DNA of 64,000 bases from Isoetes taiwanensis (Eukaryota; Streptophyta; Lycopodiopsida; Isoetales; Isoetaceae). Position numbers and translations under genes: made by a program. Under the pieces are notes generated by a model. The model made no database searches and was not told the origin of the DNA. It saw nothing but the letters and a program-made list of their open reading frames with translations. Location: positions 8,809,262 through 8,873,261 of the forward strand of contig JAJEKV010000061.1 in the NCBI GenBank assembly GCA_021234155.1. Reading direction: 5' to 3'. Position 1 is the first letter of the stretch; each line of letters opens with the position of its first letter. Positions 12,471 to 22,935 of the stretch are shown piece after piece.

Positions 12471-12745
12471 CTGCGCCTGCTTAAACTAGATAAGTATGAG
12501 TATTCAGTACACTGCTGCAGCCAGTGTTTATGCAGGTGGAAAACACCTCTGGTTCTCAAGAGTTTACGAGCTTTTTCTGCAAGGAAAGAGCTTTGGGAGT
12601 TCCCGTCTTTAAATGCCTCTTTACAGGATCTCTTTGCTCAGTATGTTCCATTGAGTGCATGTGACTTGATGGAAAGAGTTGGGCCCATGTGTTGTGAATC
12701 TAGGCAAAATAGAGTTCTCCAGTCTCTGCAAGAACAAATTGGAGG
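12471..12745 (+). CDS. Possible exon, function unknown
   Basis: One frame stays open for about 90 codons without an ATG start and ends at a plausible splice donor (GGAG|GTACG near 12,745). The C-terminal half reads SLQDLFAQYVPLSACDLMER then VLQSLQEQIGG, which looks like ordinary helical protein sequence. No family is recognised. It lies immediately after the Hsp90 junction, so any upstream exons would have been lost there. Chance openness in AT-rich DNA remains possible. Confidence 0.25.
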
Positions 12746-12759
12746 TACGATCGGTAAAT

Positions 12760-14480
12760 GAAAAGGAAATGATTGTGCCATAAGCCTCCAGCCCATGTTT
12801 ATTATATAGAAATATTTAGGGATTGATAGTCAAGGGTATTACCTTCACCTTGGTACAAGGTTTATAACTCATATAAAGGGTCAAAGCACCATTTGCCATT
12901 GATTCGATAGTTGGAAAGATCAACAGAATAGCATTCTCTGAAGATGTGGCTACCTTTTATGTCTGTTGATTCTTTGAAGCCTGGCTAAAGGTGGCAATTG
13001 CTGCAATAAACCCCGCTTCTGTCTGATTTAAACGAGGTAGGTTTGAATCCAGATGGGCATACTCTGTGTAGCCTGGTGGGCACCAATACTTAAAAGTATT
13101 TGCCAAATCAACGTAACTCGGTCTAAGTACTGCAGCAGAAGCAATCCCGCCTTAAGAAATCGACTTAAAGTTTGCTTTCATCAGCTCGTCGCATGCAATT
13201 GTCACGTCTAATGTTTATGCGACCGAACCTAGCCATTATATAAGCTCATTCCAGGTTCCGGTAATATCTTTACAAGTTTCGAAGATACGAAACAGATATT
13301 GTATATGTTTTGGCTATTATTTAAACGTTACTCTGTGGGTTTGTAGTCTGAAAATTAGAATGAGAGTTTTGCACAATTGGCAATGAACGTTTTAGCAGAA
13401 ATAGATCCATCTTCAGATTTAGCTATATGCAGAGTTTCAGATGGTAATTATTCAAAGAAACGGACCAACCAATCGAAAGGTTTAAAGTTATAAATAAGTT
13501 AAGTATTAGATGGTTATTCTATATAATAGACGGCTGCTGTTAGAGCCTTCTCGCTATTACTAAAGAGCCAAATTGAAGTAGAGAATCTCTGTCCTTTTTC
13601 CTTGTACATCCACAGCTTCTTTATTTCCATACACAGTGTTGCTCTTATATAATTTTGGAAGTAACGGTGCTCAAACCAAATTTTGATTAAAATTTGTTTT
13701 TGAACAATTCCCCAAAGTGAATCTTAAAATATTTTAACAAATGGATATGACTTTCATTTTGTGAGTCCACTGTGATATTCCTGCCATATATTGGGTCTTC
13801 TACACTCCAATTATTTGCATCTCGGCCTTACATTGTTAATGTGTGACCATGCGCAACCCTTAGCCATAGCGAGATATCGCAAAATTGTTAGAACTCAATG
13901 TGTATTTTATTCTTGCTACTCCTGGAAGTACAGCATCGTAATGGGCCAGAGCCAATGGGCTGTTTCAACTTGTTTAAACTCTCAAAATCCGCCATGTGGC
14001 ATCTAACTCACCCTAAACCAAAACATTTTTTCATGTGTATGCCTCGCTGTGGGTTGATCCCTCCCACCAAATAAACAGTGCACAAAGATGTTGATCTCTG
14101 GCTGGGCCTGGGCCAGACGGCGCCAGGCGAGCAAGCCACTCTCCCTCGTGATCTCATCAACCGCCGGCTTATTGATTTAACAATCACTTAGTGTGCTAGA
14201 TTGTAGTTTCAAATTTTGCTGTTAAGTTAATGCTCAGAATAAGATTTAAAGTCTTTCTCCAAAGACCAACAAGGTCAGACATCCATGTACCACCCCCATC
14301 AACGCCCCATTCCTCTAAATCGATTTTGGTAAATGATCTTACCCATGGAAGAATATGTTTTACATTGAAGAATATGTTTTACTACATGTGACATTGAGCA
14401 CAGCATCTGTACGGGTGCTGGGATCATACCTTCAGGAGGTTATGGACATGTGAGATCAGCTATGTCCTCGGGCACACACT
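12760..14480. other. No gene recognised
   Basis: AT-rich DNA with short random open frames only. I see no domain, RNA gene or repeat with clear ends. Confidence 0.5.
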
Positions 14481-14690
14481 TGACATGTGTATATACATTG
14501 ATGTATACTTGTACAGTTTGACAGCATTCTTATTACTGCCACGATTTTTCCCTCGAAAACCCTTCGGGGCGAGGGTTTTTTAACCCGGACAGTAATAAGT
14601 TTGCTGCGCTCCTTGTGGGTCCCATAGGCCGATTGGCCTCAGTGGATGATAAAAAATCATTCTCATTCTCATTCTCATTGAAGAAACACA
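14480..14690 (+). mobile_element. 5'-truncated LINE 3' tail (same family as the LINE ending at 42.9 kb)
   Basis: The segment contains ccctcgaaaacccttcgggg, then a run of T, then gggtcccataggccgattgg and a gatgataaaa word. It finishes in a microsatellite of about four cattct units (14,657-14,680). The same order of words is found at the 3' end of the reverse-transcriptase element at 42.7-42.9 kb. Short 3' tails ending in a simple repeat are typical of 5'-truncated non-LTR insertions. A SINE that borrowed the LINE tail is the alternative. Confidence 0.75.
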
Positions 14691-15068
14691 TTTAATTTCA
14701 ATTCCAGTATTCGACCATCCTCTTGACATTGCAAGTGTTTTTTTTCTCAAGTTTCATGTTACATAAAGATTATTCCTTAACTTATCAATCATCAACAACT
14801 AAAGTTCATTTCGCAAATGCTCCAATCCATTTCTCATGAAAAAGGTTATAGTGAACATATAATAATGCCTCTGTAGTTCATACCAGTCGCATCATTTACT
14901 TTCGTATTTATCACTTAAATATGCAACAATATATAACCCCAATTGTACTTAATTCATGTCATCCTAATATCATTCTTAAACAAAAGGTTGACATAAACAT
15001 TAAAAAATAACAACGATGCCAATCCCATTGTGAACCATTCAAATTTATGTCTATCTTTTCGCACCAAT

Positions 15069-15323
15069 TCATCGATGCATAACTTGTATGTGTATGCTTC
15101 CGCTGTATAGGATTCCCCATAGAGGACGTGGGGTGAATGACACCTCCGTGATCCTCGCCCGGATACTTGGCCATCCCAAGTAGTCCGAGTACGACGGAGG
15201 GCCTTGCCATGGTGATTTGGTCGCCATGGGAGGGGAAGTCCCGTATCTATACGATGGGAGCATCGTATGGATTCTGGGAGCGTCACAAATGGAGAAGGTT
15301 ATGTGCACTCTAAATGACCGCAT
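15069..15323 (-). CDS. Small open frame, unrecognised
   Basis: An 84-codon frame overlaps another long minus-strand frame (14,954-15,286) in a GC-richer island inside AT-rich DNA (15,110-15,300). The longer frame is rich in Pro, Ser, Tyr and Trp. No family is recognised and the codons give no decisive choice between frames. The island may be a gene fragment carried by a repeat, since its flank (15,300-15,440) is a dispersed repeat. Confidence 0.2.
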   Translation of the reverse strand: MRSFRVHITFSICDAPRIHTMLPSYRYGTSPPMATKSPWQGPPSYSDYLGWPSIRARITEVSFTPRPLWGILYSGSIHIQVMHR

Positions 15324-15440
15324 GATTGGCCCTTTCTCACAAGATCAATGGCTAAAAAATGGTGCAATCTAGATACACTATTTAGTACAGTCACACGAAT
15401 AGATCAAACGAAATATGACAAAACCATATTGAAAAGTGTA
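15300..15440. repeat. 145-bp dispersed repeat, copy 1
   Basis: Starts with tgtgcactctaaatgaccgc and continues through gatcaatggctaa, cactatttagtacagtcaca and accatattgaaaag. A second copy in the same direction lies at 19,160-19,305 with about 90 percent identity by eye. Confidence 0.8.
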
Positions 15441-15449
15441 CAATGGTAC

Positions 15450-15542
15450 AGATGAAATTGTAATTATAATTGTAACTGAAATTGTAATTGTGATTGTAAG
15501 TGAAATTGTAATTGTAATTGTACATGAAATTGTAATTGCACA
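15450..15542. repeat. Minisatellite, about 24-bp unit
   Basis: About four units of tgaaattgtaattgtaattg followed by taa or tac, with small changes, lie directly after dispersed repeat copy 1. Confidence 0.8.
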
Positions 15543-15584
15543 ATAATACAGATAGGTGCAATTGTTAATGAGCTACTACTGGAA

Positions 15585-15842
15585 TAGAAAGCATTATAAG
15601 AAGATAATCAGAGCATCTTATGGGACTTGGACCTATTATATCCTTGTACGGCCTGCCATTTTGATGTGAAGGACTTTGTAATAACTGCAAAAGGGCATTA
15701 CAACACCAAAGTTGGGTTAACATATTGAACAACTAAATACAAATCAGAACAGAGAGACTTGTACCAGATCACAGGCCACCACACTTTTGTATGTTCAACA
15801 AAAAATTTCCAAGGTATTCCAGCAAATCATAACCTAGAATCA
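15585..15842 (+). repeat. Segment A of a rearranged duplication (inverted partner at 17,266-17,545)
   Basis: Reads gaaagcattataagaagata at its start and aatcataacctagaatc at its end. The reverse complement of the same order of words lies at 17,266-17,545. Divergence is moderate, with many small indels. Confidence 0.75.
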
Positions 15843-16787
15843 TAACCTAGAATCTCACTGACTTTGTTGAATTGAGTTATAAATAATATCTCAATCGTTA
15901 GGGTCATAAACAGTGAGCTGAAGAAATTAATTGCCTTTAAATAATATGCTTTTAAAGTAGTAACAATATGCACAATATAAACACCAAAGTATCCGGCATT
16001 CGCAATAACAATAATCAAAATGTGTTCTTTTACATTGAAACGGCCAGTATTTACAAAAATTTCCAGTTTGTGATAGATCGCAATTGTTTAGAAGGCAAAC
16101 ATATAGCCATGAAGCGACTGATTTGATTTGCAATGCCTTAGCTCTGGTTTAGGCAGCTCTTCAGTTGTGCAACTCAAGGATCTTGCTTTGTTGAACACTT
16201 CCGAGATGGTGGTGAACTTCCCAGATTAAAAAATCTTAGTAAGTTTATTGTGCATTCTTGGTTTCATCCTCTATTCATAGATAAAAAAGTGAATGACTGT
16301 TGAAAGAGCATTCTCTATATGTCTCTCTTGACATAGCTTGAGATAATGTAAAAATCTTTTTATATAGTCCATTACCTCCTCTCCAGCTTGTAGTGAAAAG
16401 TATGCAACTCATGGACCAAGGTTCCTGTTGTGCTAAGAGCTACGCCAAACTTTGTCACAAAAGAGTTACACAAAGAATCTCATGCATAGTAAAATGCTCA
16501 TACTATAGTTTGGCCTTCCCCTTCATGCATTTCCCATATATAGAAATCTTATCTTCTCTTTTCTTGCCATATAATTCATAATAATCTTCAAAGTTGTGCA
16601 AGAACTCAGTTGCATTCCACGAACCATCAAAAGATGGAGGAACTGGTTCAAAAGGAGCTAACAGGAGTCGATGTTCATGAGGATGGAGCCCTGCATTCCC
16701 TTGCCCTGCATCTATATTTTCTTGCCTTACATCTTCTAAACAGTAGACCTTGAATGGCGGCAGGGTGAATGTCTGCCACTTCTTCAA
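15830..16787 (-). pseudogene. Ty3-type retrotransposon gag remnant
   Basis: Read leftward from 16,787, an open frame contains PPSFDGSWNATEFLHNFEDY followed by a Y-rich helix and KCMKGKA. This is the F-x-G ... F-L ... F-E ... L-x-G-x-A pattern of retrotransposon gag. After stops and shifts the reading continues as LQAGEEVMDYIKRFLHYLKL near 16,360-16,400, then a KP...F...V...A stretch, also gag-like. The frame at 16,794-17,081 may be the gag N-terminus. No protease, integrase or LTR is visible, so this is a decayed fragment. A host gene domesticated from gag is less likely because of the stops. Confidence 0.55.
15865..16110 (+). repeat. Segment B, first copy
   Basis: Shares gaaattaattg, gtaacaatatgcaca, aaacaccaaagtatcc, tgttcttttacatt and ttagaaggcaaacat words with 17,590-17,825, in the same direction. 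Confidence 0.8.
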
Positions 16788-17265
16788 CCCTTCTTACCAT
16801 CCTTTATTTCTTAGCAAATAGAACAATACTCCATCTTCCCTGTGATGATAGAATAAGAAAGTGTTGAAGGATGAATCGACCCCTGTGGCAACAACCGCTC
16901 TTCCTGAACTCTTTGTGGGTAGCGTGGTATATCCTGTTTCTTGCTCTGTTTCCTCTTTTGAATGCTCCACGAATCTGTTAGGATCTCTGCCATTGGTGGA
17001 TTCAGAATCCATTATGGGTCTGCTGCAGATCATGCCAAATCCCCATGTATCAATACGATTCTTTCTGTTCTTTCCCTCCAACTCAATCTTCCTACATGGT
17101 TTAAATCAGAAAATGCAAGAACGAATTTGGAATGGTTGGACAAGGTCTTGGGCTAGTGATGGATGGACATAAAGACAAGAATGATGGATGCACGAAAGAT
17201 AGGTGTTTCTTTCTTTCGCAAGTCAATGATATTTTTTGTCTTTCATCATCACCTTTGCAATCTGG

Positions 17266-17545
17266 CAGATTCTAGGTTATGATTTGCTGGAATATCTTGG
17301 AAGCTTTTGGTTGAACATGCAAAAGTGTGGTGGCCTATGAATCTGGTGCAAGTCTCTCTGTTTTGATGAGTGCTTAGTTGTTCAATCAATTAATCCCACT
17401 TGGGTGTTGTAAAACTGTTGCAAGTTATTACAGTCCTTTACATATGGCCACAAACACTATCAAAATGACAGGCCATACAAGGATATGATGGGTTCAAAGT
17501 TCCATAAGATGCTTTTATTATCTTCTTATAATGCTTTCTATTCCA
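17266..17545 (-). repeat. Inverted copy of segment A
   Basis: Begins gattctaggttatgatttgc and ends gcattcta-like, the mirror of 15,585-15,842. It is followed by a direct copy of segment B. Confidence 0.75.
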
Positions 17546-17589
17546 TTGAAAGCTCAACAACAATTAATACCTATCTCAGCATTGTTGTG

Positions 17590-17825
17590 TGAGTTTTAAA
17601 CAATACCTCACGGTCATTAGTGTCACAAACAATGAAATAAAGAAATTAATTGTCTTTTTATAAAAGGCTTTCAAAATAGTAACAATATGCACATCATAAA
17701 CACCAAAGTATCCGCATTTGCATTAACAAATGATCAAAATGTGTTCTTTTACATTAAAAGGGCCGATGTTACAAAAATTTCGGTGTGTGATAAATCACAA
17801 TTGCTTAGAAGGCAAACATGCCTTG
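17590..17825 (+). repeat. Segment B, second copy
   Basis: Direct copy of 15,865-16,110 at about 80 percent identity by eye. Together with inverted segment A it shows that one of the two A-B blocks had its A part flipped. Confidence 0.8.
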
Positions 17826-18265
17826 AAGAAGAAACTAGCTTGGATTTGCTGATTGCCAATATTTAAGTTGTAATGAAATTACATAAGAAGTAAAAATAAA
17901 AAAGCCTTATCGGCCCCGAGAAGAGGCAATCCAAGTGCTTCAAAACCTGGCAATCAACTAGAAGTAAAGTTGATGGGGGAATTTACGCAAAGGAATGCAT
18001 CAAACATCTGAGGAATTTTGGCACAAGGATCTGCCAAATCCATCTGTTCAGACTGCTACTAAACCCAAAATAACAAGGAACAAAGGAAAACAAAGTCCAA
18101 GTCTTCTCAACCCGCTTTGCTAATTCTTGAGCTAAAATTTAAGGCATAGAGCACCCCATCAGAAGCAAATCCGTTTTACATAGAGACACACTGTGGAAAC
18201 CCTGGAATCATCGACAACTATAGTCTTGCCCAACGCAAAATCCAACTCCCATTGCCTCTAAACTT

Positions 18266-18984
18266 CACTACTACCGAATAGGCAGTTTGCGACGTCTTAG
18301 CGACGTAACAAGGACATCAGATGTCGCATGCACACGCTTTAATAATGTTTTCCACTCGTTGCAAATGACGTCGCCGTGGATTCGTCGCATGTGCGACGCC
18401 ACGTCGCATGTGCAATGTATTAGTGACGTCATGGACGTCCCAAATATATACAAAATATGTCCATATGACGTTTCTGGGCGTCGCTCATATGTTGCTAAAA
18501 CATAAATATATGTGCGCCCCAAAATGTTTTTTCATGGACTTGAACTCGTAACCTCCGGCTAACAAACCCGAGGTCTTACCAACACCTCAATAACTCGTAT
18601 TTGTATTTATTCCATTTTTATCCTTTAAGTCGCAAATGAGGCGTTGCGATTCTGCGACGTTTCCGCGTTACACTGCGGCGTGATACGTCGCCGATCTTGG
18701 CGTGGCACATAGTAGGCCATTCGCGGCGTCTTGCCAAACGTTCAAGCGTGGCGTTTGATGTTTTATGTGCGACGTCGTTTGAATTTTGTGCAACGGCGTA
18801 GGAACGTACTCAATTTTTGCCATTGCAACGTCTGACCAGACGTTCCAACTGCGACGCGGGACGTTCTATCTGCGACGTCGTTTAAATTTTATGCGACGTC
18901 ATGGGAACATATGCGATTTTTGCGACGTGGACGTTTCATATACGTCGCAAACTGACGTCGCAAACAACCCATTCTCTAGTAGTG
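18266..18984. mobile_element. Non-autonomous CACTA (En/Spm-type) element, complete
   Basis: The ends are cactactaccgaataggcag at the left and, as reverse complement, cactactagagaatgggttg at the right. Both continue into GTTTGCGACGTC. The element is 719 bp and is flanked by the 3-bp duplication ctt (18,263-18,265 and 18,985-18,987). CACTA ends plus a 3-bp target duplication define the superfamily. The interior is full of gcgacgtc and cgtcgcaaa words in both directions, most densely near the ends, as expected of subterminal transposase-binding repeats. No transposase is encoded. The only longer frames (18,271-18,522) are repeat shadows. Confidence 0.9.
18530..18592 (-). other. tRNA-like sequence inside the CACTA element
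   Basis: Read on the minus strand, tgttggtaagacctcggg resembles a tRNA A box (D arm) and gagttcaagtcc resembles a B box (T arm), spaced as in a tRNA. The acceptor stem does not pair well, so it is not an intact tRNA gene. Confidence 0.4.
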
Positions 18985-19159
18985 CTTGCAACAGAGACCA
19001 AGTAAATCTATATGCCATAGATCTGCAGTAAAAACTGGACCACCTTCAAATCCGACCCAAACGGTGATGCTCGTCCAAGTCGTTGCCGATGAGAAGTGCC
19101 TTTGCTTGAAGAAACCCTAAATTTACTTGCTTGAGTGCTGCGTGTGAATAAAAAGGGTT

Positions 19160-19305
19160 GTGTGCACTCTAGATGACCGCATGATTGGCCCGTTCTCTCA
19201 AGATCAATGGCTAAGAAACGGTGCACTCTAGATACACTATTTAGTACAGTCACACGAATAGATCAACCAAATTATGGCAAAACCATATTGAAAAGGGTAC
19301 AAAAG
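19160..19305. repeat. 145-bp dispersed repeat, copy 2
   Basis: Direct copy of 15,300-15,440. It lies just right of the CACTA-type element and its flank. The two copies differ by scattered substitutions, so the duplication is not recent. Confidence 0.8.
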
Positions 19306-19309
19306 ATAC

Positions 19310-19780
19310 AAGAGGAAGCACCTGTTATTATGCTATATATTCTCTCGCGATTGACCACAATATTTTACCTCCATGTATGTTTCTTACATAAATGTTGTAA
19401 AAAATGCCATCCATCCACCTACCCACGCACCTATCTCAACTTATGTATTAAAGAAAATGATAGAGAATTGGGGCCTACCTCTATACGACAAAACCCTTAG
19501 TAGATTACACTAGTCCATATCCATCAAAAATAGAGGATTAGACCAATCCATAATTATAGCAAAGCAATCGATTGCTATTGCTGATACTTTTAAACAAATA
19601 AACAAAAGCAACTGACTTCACCAAGACAACAATTACCTTGGTGTGCTTTGTACTAGATTTTATTTATTGCTATTTGATCTAATACTAATACTATTTAATA
19701 TAATCAATTACACAAAAAATAAAAAAAATAGTGCAGATAAGAGAAGCAACAACCACTGATATTCCATTATGGGCAACATT
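19310..19780. other. No gene recognised
   Basis: AT-rich DNA with no supported feature. It is the downstream flank of the minus-strand cysteine-repeat gene. Confidence 0.5.
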
Positions 19781-19791
19781 TTCAACAATAG

Positions 19792-20609
19792 TTATAAATT
19801 GCTCTTTCTTCTCCTATACAATGCAATATCATGGTTGGGTCGCAATTTCCTCTGATGGACACATTTACCATCATATTCGATGAGGTTTTTCTTACTACAA
19901 TTCGTCTCATCATCCTCAATTTGTTTGTCCTCGTTAAGATACAAAACATCCTCTGAATCTTCCAAAATTGGCAAGCACCTATTGACAATTGGACACCACC
20001 TACAGGGCAAGCACCTATTGACAATTGGAGACCACCTACAAGGCACACATTTACCATTACGTTGGACAAAGTCTTGCTTATCACAATATATGTCATCATT
20101 CCCAATTTGTTCGTCCCTCAATTTGTTTGTCCTCGTTAAGATACAAAACATCCTCCGAATCTTCCAAAATTGGCAAGCACCTATTGACAATTGGACACCA
20201 CCTACAGGGCAAGCACCTATTGACAATTGGAGACCACCTACAGGGGCACACATTTACCATTACGCTGGACAAAGTCTTGCTTATCACAATATATGTCGTC
20301 ATTCCCAATTTGTTCGTCCTCAATTTGTTTGTCCTCGTTAAGATACAAAACATCCTCCGAATCTTCCAAAATTGGCAAGCACCTATTGAAAATTGGATAC
20401 CACCTACAGGGCACACATTTACCATTACGTTGGACAAAGTCTTGCCTATCACAGTATATGTCATCATTCCCAATTTGTTCGTCTGTGGGGTTTCCTACAC
20501 CCCAGTGGGCAAACGCCATAGGCAACCTTCCGTTCAGACTTAATAATATATATAAGAAAACACATAATGCTAACCAGGCCATAACCATAACTTTCTTATT
20601 ACTTTCCAT
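19792..20609 (-). CDS. Secreted cysteine-rich tandem-repeat protein (two one-base frameshifts)
   Basis: From the ATG at 20,609 the protein begins with a signal peptide: MESNKK, then a hydrophobic core (MAWLALCVFLYILLSL), with likely cleavage after MAFA. Three repeats follow. A full one reads DEQIGNDDIYCDKQDFVQRN, then GKCVPCRW with one or two PI(V/F)NRCLP blocks, then an acidic ILEDSEDVLYLNEDKQIE. The first repeat lacks one of the two CRW blocks. The C-terminus is basic (RKLRPNHD, YRRRKSNL). The frame breaks at a GGGG run in the middle repeat (near 20,243) and at a CCC run near 20,115. Other copies have one base fewer at each site, so the gene is either recently broken or mis-sequenced. The family is not recognised. 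Spacing of Cys recalls small disulfide-bonded domains, but that is inference. Confidence 0.65.
19916..20480. repeat. About 201-bp coding tandem repeat, three units
   Basis: Units start near 19,916, 20,117 and 20,320, each opening with cctcaatttgtttgtcctcg. The third unit is shorter by one internal block. Near identity points to recent expansion or gene conversion. Confidence 0.9.
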
Positions 20610-20666
20610 GTAGATACCTCCCACCTTCTTAGGCTCTTCTTTGTTGTTGCTTATAGTCATGGGCCT

Positions 20667-20680
20667 TCTTATATATAAAA
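20667..20680 (-). promoter_or_regulatory. TATA box of the cysteine-repeat gene
   Basis: Minus strand reads cttttatatataag about 60 bp upstream of the chosen ATG, a normal plant TATA position. It supports transcription from this side. The Mutator-like element begins only about 65 bp further upstream. Confidence 0.55.
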
Positions 20681-20764
20681 GAACGCCTTTTCTTTTTAAC
20701 GACCTTTGACCTTTATTCTTACTTTTATCCACTCCTTTTGGGGTGAAAATATCCTTACCCTGGT

Positions 20765-20962
20765 TTTGGTGATTCCATCGCGGTTATTCCCTACCGCGGA
20801 ATCACAAACCCTCCCCCCAACGGGATCCGTGCCGGAGGGCCCGTTTTCCGTACCTGACAGTACGGCAATAAATTCAATACCATCCCGCGGAATCACAACG
20901 GTAGAATACTGCCAGACGGAATCACCGCTATGTTATTCCATGCCACGGAATCACCATTTGAA
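20765..20962. repeat. Left subterminal repeat array of the MULE
   Basis: Several gtgattcc / ggaatcac words in both directions (for example at 20,769, 20,798, 20,884 and 20,945), related to the right array but fewer and less regular. Confidence 0.8.
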
Positions 20963-21631
20963 ATATAAAACTAAAAAATTCAAATTTTTTACGTCCTTTT
21001 CTTCTTGGAGGTTTTTTCAGCCACTGCAGTGACGGCTATGGCGGCTTGCTCCGGGCGATCTTCCTTCTTTTCTTTTCTTGTTATCGTTTTACTTTCTTCT
21101 CTGATCCGGAATGGTGGCTATGGTGGAAAACATTTGGTTGCTTCCTTTTAAAGCTATTTAGATTGCTTCATTTTTTTAAGCTTTAGGGTATGGCGGCTGA
21201 TAAGACCTAAGCATTTGTTGGTTTTCTTCCTCGATAGTTATACTTCTTCATGGTTCCGTCCGGCCAAAGGGTAAAGGGATCCGGGTCGCTTCACCTTATA
21301 TTCTTCCTTCTTTTCTTACTAATCTTTTTATTTTCTTTTCACGGATCCGTGACATGGCTAGGCTATGGCGAGAAAAAAGGGTCATTTGAACCCGATCGCC
21401 TTTTTATTCCTTTCTTGGTCCGGTGAGTTACACGCCATCGCCATAGCCCAATAGGCCGTTTTCTCTCGACCCTTTCCTAAACCTCGAATCCGGTTCTTGC
21501 ATGTTTTCTTCTTATCCATCCTTGAAATTGTGACCCTAATGCTGCTTTTACGGGTTTTTTTGCGTAGTGGGTGATTAATTAATGCAAGTTTTGGGGCGCT
21601 GTGGATATGGAGAAGCACGGAGGTCCCGGCT

Positions 21632-21997
21632 ATGGCGGTCATGGAGAAGGATTCTTTCACATTCTCGACAGCGGTTTCGCACCAAAACAAGGTGAAGGAT
21701 CTCGTACATCGACATGGATATAGCATTGCCTTACGCTTGGGAGGATATGAAAAAAAAAAGAAAAAGAAAGGGCTTGGAAGCCTGGCATCGTTTTCTTCTT
21801 CAAGCTCTGCAGATTTTGAGTTTAGCAAAGCTTTTTGGGCGCTGGAATCAGGCTACGAAGCAACTGCAGATGAGTTATTTTACAACGGCCAGATGAGTTA
21901 TTTTGCAAATCACTGGACTGCAACCGGAACAGGGCCGCCTCACAAAATGACGAAATTATGGGCCGTTCTTTTACTCTGTTTTCATTCATCCTCTTGA
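21632..21997 (+). pseudogene. Candidate captured host-gene fragment inside the MULE
   Basis: A 121-codon frame contains DFEFSKAF and, further on, ADELFYNGQM. The pair FEF ... ADELF.NGQ is characteristic of small plant regulators such as DUF1645 proteins and membrane-associated kinase regulators. A second open minus-strand frame covers 21,382-21,828. A lysine run and a Ser-rich stretch lie between. The rest of those families is missing, so this looks like a transduplicated piece (Pack-MULE cargo). Resemblance is short, hence moderate confidence. Confidence 0.4.
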
Positions 21998-22268
21998 TTG
22001 AGAAGCAGAATGTCAAGCCCGCGGATTATTTGCAGTTTGCCATTTTTTTAAGATGGGTACTAATATTAGTTCGATTATTCTATATTCTATCAGAACACTG
22101 GCATGGCATGAAGGCTGTGGTACTGCTGACCTTGAGAATCCGAACACCTATTCCACTATGTTGTGCCCCATCATCCTCAAGACAGAATAAACAAATTTCT
22201 CTTATGTTCTATGGGTCGTGATCCTTGTTTTTGTTTTTGCTCGGCCATGGCATTGCCAATATTGGCAA

Positions 22269-22367
22269 GGGGTTCAAATCCCCATCTATAAAAATTTCAG
22301 GCGGTCGCGGTGCATAGAATACAATGGACATTATGCGGGTTCAAATCCCCATCTATAAAAATTACCG
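22269..22367. repeat. Two copies of a tRNA T-arm-like word inside the MULE
   Basis: The word ggttcaaatccccatctata with an aaaatt tail occurs near 22,273 and 22,339. The first is preceded by a g-rich stem partner (ggggttcaaatcccc). It resembles the T arm of a tRNA without the rest of the molecule. Confidence 0.5.
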
Positions 22368-22517
22368 CAAAGGTCGTAGAATAACAATGGACATGCACAC
22401 AAAAATGGAGTAGCACAAGTTTATATTTTCTTCCAATGAACCCCTTTGTTAAAGCAAGCAAATGTAGCAAGCAAATGTAAGTTATACTTTGAGAATCTGC
22501 AGCTCATCTGCATTCGT

Positions 22518-22935
22518 GGTGATTCCATCTCGAAGAATCCTACATTTGTGATTCCACCGGGCAGAATCGCATGATTGTGATTCCATCTGGCGGAATAGCA
22601 ATGTTGTGATTCAGTCTGGCGGAATACATAAGTGGTGATTCCATCTCACGGAATCGACGTTAAGTGATTCCATCCGCGGAATAGCATGGTTGTGATTCCG
22701 TCTGACGGAATAGCACGATTGTGATTCCGTCTCGCGGAATAAATAATACGGTTGTGATTCCGTCTGGTGGAATACATGAGCGGTGATTCCATCTCGAAGA
22801 ATCGTAAATTGGTGATTCCATCTGGCGGAATGGCAAAGTTGTGATTCCGTCTGGCGGAATGGCAAAGTTGTGATTCCGTCGCGTAGAATAAAAGGTTGGT
22901 GATTCCATCCAGCGGTATTTCGCAGACGTGATTCC
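22518..22935. repeat. Right subterminal array of the MULE, about 15 units of 29 bp
   Basis: Each unit is gtgattcc(a/g)tctggcggaat plus about 9 variable bases such as agcaatgtt or ggcaaagtt. Units near 22,815-22,875 are nearly identical and outer ones diverge. Long minus-strand frames here are only shadows of the repeat, whose 29-bp period keeps stop codons out. Confidence 0.9.

Noticed and set aside
13791-14006. 71-codon plus-strand frame
   Set aside because: No motif, no promoter and no splice context; length is within chance for this composition.
22611-22908. Two overlapping 80-codon minus-strand proteins rich in WNH and TES
   Set aside because: They only translate the 29-bp subterminal repeats in different frames.
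22518-22935. CRISPR-like array (29-bp period)
   Set aside because: The repeated part is the longer part, the variable part is only about 9 bp, and the array lies inside a transposon with matching words at the other end. It is subterminal transposon repeat, in a eukaryotic context.
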